The translations under genes were made by a program, and so were the position numbers. A stretch of DNA of 64,000 nt from Chitinophaga sp. sic0106 (lineage in GTDB: Bacteria; Bacteroidota; Bacteroidia; Chitinophagales; Chitinophagaceae), in assembly GCF_019219075.1 (NCBI RefSeq), contig NZ_JAHUWJ010000003.1, positions 434,001-498,000 on the forward strand. The letters run 5' to 3'. This document shows positions 57,963 through 64,000 of this stretch, in pieces. The notes under the pieces were generated by a model. The model saw only the letters and a program-made list of their open reading frames with translations. It searched no databases and was not told the DNA's origin. Each line of letters opens with the position of its first letter. The stretch's first letter is position 1.

Positions 57963-60962
57963 TCACAAGCTATCAATATAGTGATATAACTTTCCGGAAG
58001 GAGTTTGTGCACTTTTCCTTAGTACCTCCTTACAGCCAAACAACACGAAAGAGTCTTTTGCCCTGGAAACGGCCACGTTCAACATATTCACGCCGGCATC
58101 GTAAAAATAGCCACTTTCCAGGTCATTTATACCATATGTGGCAGAAAATAGTATGACCGGGCGTTCTGCACCCTGCAAGGCGTGCACAGTACCTATGGTC
58201 AGTCCGGCAATATTGATACCAGCTCCCTGCAGCGTGCTGGTCAGCTGATGTTTCTGACTACTGAAAGGTGTGATGATACCAATGATATCCTGCAATCCCA
58301 CAGATTTTGGTACTCTGTTTTCTTTGGTGGCTGCTTTATTCTCCACCTGTTGATAATACAGCAGCAACTGACTAGCCTGTTCCTTGATCCATTGGGCAAT
58401 AGCGGCGGCCTCCTCCGGATTATCCCTGCTAGTACCTATTTGCCTGGAATTCCCTTTGCTATGTTGATATTGCATGGGAGCAAAGGGCAAAGTGGTTGCC
58501 GGCCCTTTTTTAGGTTCCAGAAGGCCATCATAGGCTAGCCGGTTACAATATTCAATTATTTCATTGTAGCAGCGCCGATGCTCTGTAAGCATCATACCAC
58601 GTTCCATGTGTGGAAACAAATGATAGCAGGAGGTTTTCTGGGCAAGCTTCATCATACTGCCGGAACTACTTAGGAATCCTTTTGTATGTAATGTACTTAG
58701 TTCGGCATGGTTATCCGGATGGTTTATGACGTTGAATCTGTAAAGGTTCGCCACATCTACTTTCTTTGGAACGTTCCATACAGGCTCAATCTGCAATGTA
58801 TCTCCCACTACAATTGCCTTTTTGGCCAGCCCGAATGTTGCTACTCCTACTTCTGGTGCTACCTGCCCTGCTTCATCCACGATCAGGAGATCGATAAACG
58901 CTGTCAACGGTGGATTTTCCCATACGCTATCTGGTCCTTTACCACTCACATGTTTGGAATAACTAAAGAACTTTGGTGTCATAAAAAAGGTGGAAACAAA
59001 ACAGGGTGTAAGCATGGCAAAACGATACCATCTGTTTTCTGCATCTGTTCTACCATTTCTCCTTGTCCTTTCTTCCCACACTGCTTCTTTTGTAGCCAGG
59101 AGCCACCTTCCCTCCCAATAATGTATTGCCAGATAAAAGAGATCATACTTCAGTCCCATCTCCAGTTCATCATAAAAATAGGACCGTTGCTGGCTTTCGG
59201 CTAATCTGAATCCTTCATCATCCAGTGGCGGATTATATACTATCTGGTACATTTGCTTCCAGTCATCCCATTGCTGATGGATATGCTGCACATGTTTCAA
59301 TAACCTAAACTGCCTTTCCAAGAATCCCATTACTTCTTTCTGACGATAGAAATTTACGGTATCAGTATTAAAAGATGCCTCCCGGAAGATCTGTCGTAAC
59401 CTGGCTGCGCGCTTTTCTTTGATCGCTGGGAGGAAGGAAAACAGTTTAGTCCAGATAGATTCCTTGTCGAAATAGGTGAGAACAGTATTTTCCAGGCCTA
59501 CCATCTCCGCTTTCAGCTTTTCCAGTGCATGCATTTTTAATCCGGCATCATCCAGCAAATAGGTGGCTGGCACAACTCCTAATTGCTGTAACAGCGCGGG
59601 TATTGCTTTGTAATCCTGCCATAATTCTATACCCTCCTGCAGTTGAGCTTGTATGTAAATTAATTGCTGCCGAATGAAGTCTGTTGCCTTCGCTAAGCTG
59701 TATCCCTGCGGGTTAAAATATTTTTCAAATTGATTTTGGAAGTTTCTCTCTGCCTCTGTAATGTAACGGTGATTCTCCTTTTCGACGTGTGCTCCATCGT
59801 ATTTTGATCCATTTCGTTTTATGTATGGTATTCCTCCAGTAACAATTTTACTTTGTGCCGGTAGATACAACCCAAACCCATGCACATCAGGCAACCATCG
59901 TTCATATAATAATCCGGCCTTTTGCGGAACATGCAAAAAGCTGTCGATAATATTGGTAACCGCCTGGTTATTGGAAGAACAGGCTACTATGACAGCAGGA
60001 TTCCCTCCCCTTATAGCTCCTTGTACTACCTGATTAGCCACAATACTTTGTAGCAGGGTTGTTTTACCTGTCCCGGGAGGGCCATTTACTGCCAGGCTCT
60101 CGCCTTCCTGTAAGGTTTGGAAATGATAGAGGGCTTTCCGCTGTGAGATAGACAGCGGGTATGAAAATGCCATCTGACCGAGGTGCTGCGCTGACTGCAT
60201 TTCAAAGTCAGCAGGTGCTAAAAGAGATTTTATAGCCTCGTAGTGTTTATTTGTAATATTTTTTAGTAGCGGCGGCAGCTCCTTTTCTCTCAACAGGTAA
60301 TCATAGAGCTTAATGATACCATCTGCTGCACCTACCAGCATATCAAACTCTACCATAACATTTGAAAATGAAACGGTATGCGTTTCGATAGCATAGGACT
60401 CTAATGGTATATCTGTAATCCGTTTAAAGGCGGTCTGTATATAATGCCAGTAAGCATTCCATCCACCATCAGCGGCAAAGGGGGTGGCGAAAGTCTTATC
60501 AATTTTATCAACCGAGGAAAAAATAAAATTTACATGGTTGTTAGTCTGTGGTTCCAGGTGCTGCCTGGGAATATAGGGAAAGGTATCATCGTCAGGTTTG
60601 AGTCGTCCGCTTCTGTCAAGAATAGCTTTAATCCAAAATGGATAGCTGGTCCCTTTTTCTCCGGAATATTTTGTGTATTCAGGCGTTGGATTGACGCTAA
60701 ACGGAGCAATCATGATACTGGCTTCCTCCAGTATTTCCCAATCCGGATCGTTTACATTTTTACGACCAACCGCATGATTCTTTTTTTCTTCAATTTGATC
60801 CAGCAGCGTTGCTGCCTGTTGCTTATTTACCTGGCCGGTTTCAAAATTGATCTGTGCATCGTATTGGTGTTTCACCTTGCTCACCTCTACCACTGCCCGT
60901 GAGGCATCAGCAAGGGTATTCCGCCAGTATCTGAGTAATTGATAATTTTCTTTGATTGTCAT
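57963..60962 (-). CDS. UPF1-like superfamily 1 helicase, candidate defence protein
   Basis: A 999-residue protein. The N-terminal 260 residues are of unrecognised fold. The SF1B helicase motor then shows Walker A GPPGTGKT (294-301), an IVDEAGQ motif II near 718, VVGDTLQIEP (motif III) near 735, LTEHRRCYNEII (motif IV/V-like), and GTVHALQGAERPVILFSATYG plus LNVAVSRAKDSFVLFG (motif V/VI) in the last 90 residues. Between motifs I and II a long helical insert (about 390-690) is present. It shares an operon with the PD-(D/E)XK gene 37 bases upstream. UPF1-like motors with nuclease partners occur in anti-phage systems; I do not recognise this exact pair. Confidence 0.85.
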   Translation of the reverse strand: MTIKENYQLLRYWRNTLADASRAVVEVSKVKHQYDAQINFETGQVNKQQAATLLDQIEEKKNHAVGRKNVNDPDWEILEEASIMIAPFSVNPTPEYTKYSGEKGTSYPFWIKAILDRSGRLKPDDDTFPYIPRQHLEPQTNNHVNFIFSSVDKIDKTFATPFAADGGWNAYWHYIQTAFKRITDIPLESYAIETHTVSFSNVMVEFDMLVGAADGIIKLYDYLLREKELPPLLKNITNKHYEAIKSLLAPADFEMQSAQHLGQMAFSYPLSISQRKALYHFQTLQEGESLAVNGPPGTGKTTLLQSIVANQVVQGAIRGGNPAVIVACSSNNQAVTNIIDSFLHVPQKAGLLYERWLPDVHGFGLYLPAQSKIVTGGIPYIKRNGSKYDGAHVEKENHRYITEAERNFQNQFEKYFNPQGYSLAKATDFIRQQLIYIQAQLQEGIELWQDYKAIPALLQQLGVVPATYLLDDAGLKMHALEKLKAEMVGLENTVLTYFDKESIWTKLFSFLPAIKEKRAARLRQIFREASFNTDTVNFYRQKEVMGFLERQFRLLKHVQHIHQQWDDWKQMYQIVYNPPLDDEGFRLAESQQRSYFYDELEMGLKYDLFYLAIHYWEGRWLLATKEAVWEERTRRNGRTDAENRWYRFAMLTPCFVSTFFMTPKFFSYSKHVSGKGPDSVWENPPLTAFIDLLIVDEAGQVAPEVGVATFGLAKKAIVVGDTLQIEPVWNVPKKVDVANLYRFNVINHPDNHAELSTLHTKGFLSSSGSMMKLAQKTSCYHLFPHMERGMMLTEHRRCYNEIIEYCNRLAYDGLLEPKKGPATTLPFAPMQYQHSKGNSRQIGTSRDNPEEAAAIAQWIKEQASQLLLYYQQVENKAATKENRVPKSVGLQDIIGIITPFSSQKHQLTSTLQGAGINIAGLTIGTVHALQGAERPVILFSATYGINDLESGYFYDAGVNMLNVAVSRAKDSFVLFGCKEVLRKSAQTPSGKLYHYIDSL

Positions 60963-60999
60963 GGTTATCAGAGGTTAGCAATTTTAGCAGGGTTCCATG

Positions 61000-62289
61000 T
61001 CATCCTTCCACTAGAATTTTGATAGCCGGAAATTTTGCTTCTATTTTCTTCCGGAATTTGATGGCATTGTCAACATTCCAGTTTCTCGCCACGTAATAAC
61101 CGATATTATCATAAATCAATTCAGGATCGCTATCAGTTTTATATTTATTGTACTGAATCTCATTTTCTGTAAACTCTTCTGGCGTTTTCAACAATTTGAA
61201 AGAAGCGGACATATCGTTTTCAAGAAAATTAAATACATCCGTATCGATCAATCCTTTTTCATCTAGCAGCAGTACTACATTCAGGCCTATATCCGCTTTT
61301 CTGAATCCTGAACGGAACAATTCTTCATTATAATACAGGTTATAACGGTCCCTGTTTCGGGAGGAATTAGAGATAGATTCGATTGCTTTTTCCACTGTTT
61401 TCCTGGTTTCCTCACTCGTATCTTCATTTTCCGTTAGCGCATAAAGGGAGGCGAGTATCAGCTCTTTGTTCTTCTCCCAAAAATCGTTGAGCAACTTGCG
61501 CTCATTAGTTCCAAGGGCCATAATCGGTATTTTTCCACGGTTTTCAATATTGGTACCTAGAGCTGGTTGACTAAGTGCCATCAGGTATTCATTGATAATT
61601 ACTTTAACTCTTTCTGAGGACGCGATTATTTCCAGTCGCTCATACAGGTCAGTCACTAACAATTGATAATTTATAGGTATAAAATGTTCACATTTACAGA
61701 ATTGCTGATTGTTGGCAACTGCGGTTCTAAATTTTATACCAGGCATGGCACATAAAAATACATATAACACGCTGGTATCCGTTGCTCCCTGGTATTCGTT
61801 CTGAAAATGCTCGTGGTATTTCAAGGTCTGGTCGTTGTTTTCCTTTGCACCTACCTTATTTTCAATCACAATCTTGATATTCTTATCCTGACCGTCTTTT
61901 CTGATAGCCACCTCTATGACCAGATCGGGTCTGGATTTGTTACCCAATACTATCTCCCGACCTACTGTATAAGCTGTTAATTCATAATTTTCTGTTACCA
62001 GTAAATCGAATAAGTCCTGATGCTGGTTGGTCAATGCATCATTACTGGCTACCACGAGAATATCAAGAAACTTTTTCAGGGGATAGTCCCCCAGCTGGTG
62101 ATCCCCTTGATAATCCAGTATCCAGGCGAGGAAATTACTATGTGAAATTTCCCTTCTTTCCACCCCCAGGATCTCCGCATAGGATTTGGTTTTATAAAGC
62201 TGATCAAGCAGGATAAAGTTATTATCATTCTTAAATGAAATAATTGCTTTACGTATCCAGTCGCTGGTCAAAGAGTTATAGTTCATCAT
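61000..62289 (-). CDS. PD-(D/E)XK nuclease family protein (PDDEXK_4)
   Basis: A 429-residue protein. Residues 48-60 (ISHSNFLAWILDY) are the opening block of PDDEXK_4 proteins. The nuclease core is D122 (SRPDLVIEVAI), then E143-N-K145 (KIVIENKVGAKE), and a QTLKYHEHF stretch with Q154/Y158 that resembles the RecB QxxxY motif. The C-terminal half is helical/charged and unrecognised. All catalytic residues needed for the PD-(D/E)XK fold appear present, so it is likely an active DNA nuclease. It is the first gene of the pair with the UPF1-like helicase and divergent from the thioesterase gene. Confidence 0.85.
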   Translation of the reverse strand: MMNYNSLTSDWIRKAIISFKNDNNFILLDQLYKTKSYAEILGVERREISHSNFLAWILDYQGDHQLGDYPLKKFLDILVVASNDALTNQHQDLFDLLVTENYELTAYTVGREIVLGNKSRPDLVIEVAIRKDGQDKNIKIVIENKVGAKENNDQTLKYHEHFQNEYQGATDTSVLYVFLCAMPGIKFRTAVANNQQFCKCEHFIPINYQLLVTDLYERLEIIASSERVKVIINEYLMALSQPALGTNIENRGKIPIMALGTNERKLLNDFWEKNKELILASLYALTENEDTSEETRKTVEKAIESISNSSRNRDRYNLYYNEELFRSGFRKADIGLNVVLLLDEKGLIDTDVFNFLENDMSASFKLLKTPEEFTENEIQYNKYKTDSDPELIYDNIGYYVARNWNVDNAIKFRKKIEAKFPAIKILVEG

Positions 62290-62429
62290 TTCGGATGTTA
62301 ATCATCAACTAATTTAAATAAAAAAACCTAAGTTGCCGTTACTGTGGTTATGTGTAATCTTTTTAAAGCCTTTACATGTTTTGGCAAACCCTTTGCATCT
62401 CCCCTACTTCATTTTTCGTAAATTTAATC

Positions 62430-62861
62430 ATGGTGACTTATTTCGAAGGCCCTGTATTATGGGCGCAACTGGACGCTAATATGCATATGAGACATAGTGC
62501 ATACGCCGACTTTGCGGCGCAGGCGCGATTAAACATGCTGGACAAGCTGGGAATGAAGGCCGAGGAGCTGGTAGCGCTGAAGCTGGGGCCGATACTGTTC
62601 AGGGAAGAGTTGATTTATCACCGGGAGGTGGGGCCTAACGACTACCTGAAAGTAACGTGCGTAATGACAAAATCGAGAAAGGACGGCAGCAGATGGTCTA
62701 TCCGCCATGAGATTTACCGCAGGGACGGAGTGAAAGCAGCTACCATAAACGTGGATGGAGCCTGGATTGATGTGGCGAAGCGAAAGCTGGGGACATTACC
62801 GGAAGACCTTTATCAGAAATTTAAGCAGCTTCCCGTCAGTGAAGATTATGTGGAAGAATGA
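62430..62861 (+). CDS. Acyl-CoA thioesterase, hot-dog fold
   Basis: A 143-residue 4-hydroxybenzoyl-CoA-type thioesterase. The N-terminal QLDANMHMRHSAYADFAAQARL contains the Asn-Met/His-rich helix typical of the family (active-site Asp/Asn near residue 14-20), and RRDGVKAATINVDGAWIDVAKR is the second strand-helix element. It cleaves the thioester of an acyl-CoA. The start is ATG 62430; an in-frame ATG 54 bases upstream is less likely. A strong terminator follows the stop. Confidence 0.85.
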   Translation: MVTYFEGPVLWAQLDANMHMRHSAYADFAAQARLNMLDKLGMKAEELVALKLGPILFREELIYHREVGPNDYLKVTCVMTKSRKDGSRWSIRHEIYRRDGVKAATINVDGAWIDVAKRKLGTLPEDLYQKFKQLPVSEDYVEE

Positions 62862-62871
62862 TTATAACAGA

Positions 62872-62910
62872 AAGTCCGTTCCTGTAAACACAGCAACGGA
62901 CTTCTTTTTT
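62872..62910 (+). terminator. Rho-independent terminator
   Basis: AAGTCCGTT and AACGGACTT form a 9-bp perfect stem with a 14-base loop, followed by TCTTTTTT-like T tract at 62904-62910. It ends the thioesterase gene. Confidence 0.85.
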
Positions 62911-62923
62911 CAAAGGGGAACAA

Positions 62924-63451
62924 TCAGCGACGGGTAATCGGCTTCTCACGGAAATAAACCAGCCGACCCGCTTCCAACTCCTTAATAAATGGGAGGTTGT
63001 TTTGTATATACGACTTGGTGGACTGTTCGAAATAGCTGTCGAGCTGGAAGAACTTAGCTGCACGGTTAGCGCCCAGCAACTTATTCATCCGGCGGAAGTA
63101 GCGCATCTGGAGGTGACTATATTCCAGATCGTTGTTCATCATTTGTTTAGTCAGTGAATTCAGTTTCTTTTCGTCCAGGGAAGTGAATTCCTCGTTGTAC
63201 ATCCTCAGCAGCGCCAGGCGCTCGGCCTGCCATGGCTGCTTGTCCGTTTCATAGTCCATCAGGGCTTCCTGGAACCCTTTGGTTTCTACAGGTGAAATGC
63301 GCAGATAGTCTTTCAACAGGGCATCTTTGTTTTTGCCGAAGATCTCAGTGATGATATCTTCTCCCTCCAGTGGCATGGCCACCTGAACAGTTTGAGCATG
63401 CGCTCCCAGGGTGGCTAACATTACTACCAACAAACAAAACAAATTTCTCAT
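62924..63451 (-). CDS. Secreted helical protein, possibly Spy/CpxP-like
   Basis: A 175-residue protein with a signal peptide (NLFCLLVVMLATLGAHAQ) and an otherwise helical, charged mature chain (LLKDYLRISPVETKGFQEALMDY, MMNNDLEYSHLQMRYFRRMNKLLG, FQLDSYFEQSTKSYIQ). The repeated helical blocks with LxxLQ-like heptads loosely recall the LTxxQ/CpxP periplasmic chaperone fold, but the signature is not strong. The frame is open far upstream; ATG 63451 (or ATG 63457) is chosen to give a normal signal peptide. Function unknown. Confidence 0.7.
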   Translation of the reverse strand: MRNLFCLLVVMLATLGAHAQTVQVAMPLEGEDIITEIFGKNKDALLKDYLRISPVETKGFQEALMDYETDKQPWQAERLALLRMYNEEFTSLDEKKLNSLTKQMMNNDLEYSHLQMRYFRRMNKLLGANRAAKFFQLDSYFEQSTKSYIQNNLPFIKELEAGRLVYFREKPITRR

Positions 63452-63962
63452 GGTCATAAATTTTGTGGTGATCGGTTGTTTGAGATCCAACGCCCATTGG
63501 CGCATATCACCCCAGGCTCGACGTTGCCTGTAAAAAATATACCGTTGTTGTAACTGCATGCACTGATCAATACTTCCGGGGCTCTAACAAATAAAAGGGT
63601 CTTCATACGATTACCAGATGCCGATGTAATACTAAAAACCAACAATACCCGGCTCAGCCTGATGTAGTACTTGCTATTCGCTGTGACGTATCGCTGCCAG
63701 TCTTCGCGGTTACCTTTAAGCTACGGTTACATTGAATTAAAACGACATTGCGGCTTAGATCTCTGTCTAGTAAATATTATTTCATTCACACGCATTTTTA
63801 GATTAGATAAATTCCTCCTCCCAAACCTTTTACAGTTCGTCAGATTAGGGTTACTATATTTGAAAAAGTTATGTCAGGAAAAATTTGCGGAGTGTGATCA
63901 CTCCGCAGTCATTCATTATAATTCCACGTTACGAAAAAGAAGTATCTTTTATCAATAGAGTT
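63452..63962. other. Intergenic stretch with promoter-like box and hairpin
   Basis: About 510 bases lie between the secreted-protein start and an ATG at 63963. A perfect TAnnTTTG box TATATTTG is at 63855-63862. A 9-bp perfect hairpin, TGCGGAGTG around TGAT, is at 63886-63907, in what would be the leader of a transcript from that box. A frame of 95 codons at 63671-63958 has no gene-like character. Most of the first 300 bases shows nothing I can name. Confidence 0.4.
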
Positions 63963-64000
63963 ATGATTACTATAAATACATTGATACAGGCTACTTTTCG
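63963..64000 (+). CDS. Possible gene start cut by the window edge
   Basis: From ATG 63963 the frame reads ITINTLIQATF before the window ends. A -7 box about 100 bases upstream and a leader hairpin support a gene here, but only 12 codons are visible, so no product can be named and the call is tentative. Confidence 0.25.
   Translation, partial: MITINTLIQATF

Noticed and set aside
63671..63958. 95-codon plus-strand frame in the terminal gap
   Set aside because: No signal, domain or conserved pattern; random-looking composition, and it would cover the promoter-like box and hairpin.
1..64000. CRISPR arrays or rRNA genes
   Set aside because: No regularly spaced repeats of 25-40 bases and no rRNA-like stretches were seen.

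Overview
The window looks like chromosomal DNA from a Bacteroidota bacterium, most likely Chitinophagaceae (Chitinophaga-like). The reasons are TonB-type outer-membrane barrels with carboxypeptidase-like plug regions, a 6-bladed beta-propeller partner, GSCFA and patatin-barrel proteins, many AraC regulators, almost no Shine-Dalgarno sites, and many copies of the Bacteroidota -7 promoter box TAnnTTTG with a -33 TTG/TTTG about 19-21 bases upstream. Genus assignment is inference; no rRNA gene is present.

Layout. 1-7.4 kb: a cut-off lipoprotein gene, a metallo-beta-lactamase-fold hydrolase, an AraC regulator, a TPR sensor kinase with its sigma-54-type response regulator, an alpha/beta hydrolase and an orphan protein. 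7.4-14.8 kb: an accessory, AT-richer block that I read as a defence island. It holds a nuclease-helicase of the DUF2075 type with a MazG-like pyrophosphohydrolase, a DUF4041/GIY-YIG protein, an IS256-family element killed by one nonsense codon, and a single-gene AAA-ATPase/TOPRIM (DUF4435) protein resembling a fused PARIS AriA-AriB. The block ends at a tRNA-Lys(UUU) gene. 14.8-32.5 kb: housekeeping and metabolism (penicillin acylase, BioF-like, MiaE, patatin, MFS transporter, a NUDIX-RlmB-HMG-CoA lyase-like-GSCFA operon, GNAT, DMT transporter, group II decarboxylase, an alkylation-repair pair, a MocR regulator).

32.5-38.3 kb: three tandem short-chain dehydrogenase paralogues, one with the catalytic Tyr replaced by His, below an ArsR-type regulator with a Cys-rich helix. 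A shared operator-like motif occurs at several places in this cluster. An OmpR/HK two-component pair follows. 38.3-55.3 kb: proBA, class I aldolase, phosphatase/GNAT pair, beta-propeller/TonB barrel pair, siderophore-interacting protein with AraC, methyltransferase, M1 peptidase, AraC, VOC protein, serine hydrolase and a 41-residue membrane peptide. 55.3-64 kb: a rifampicin-phosphotransferase-type protein, a second candidate defence pair (PD-(D/E)XK nuclease plus UPF1-like helicase), a thioesterase, a secreted helical protein, and a gene start cut by the window edge.

Two kinds of non-coding structure recur. One is a palindromic element of about 180-205 bp with long terminal inverted repeats (two copies). 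The other is a set of strong, often paired, GC-closed hairpins that sit just after stop codons, often between convergent genes.
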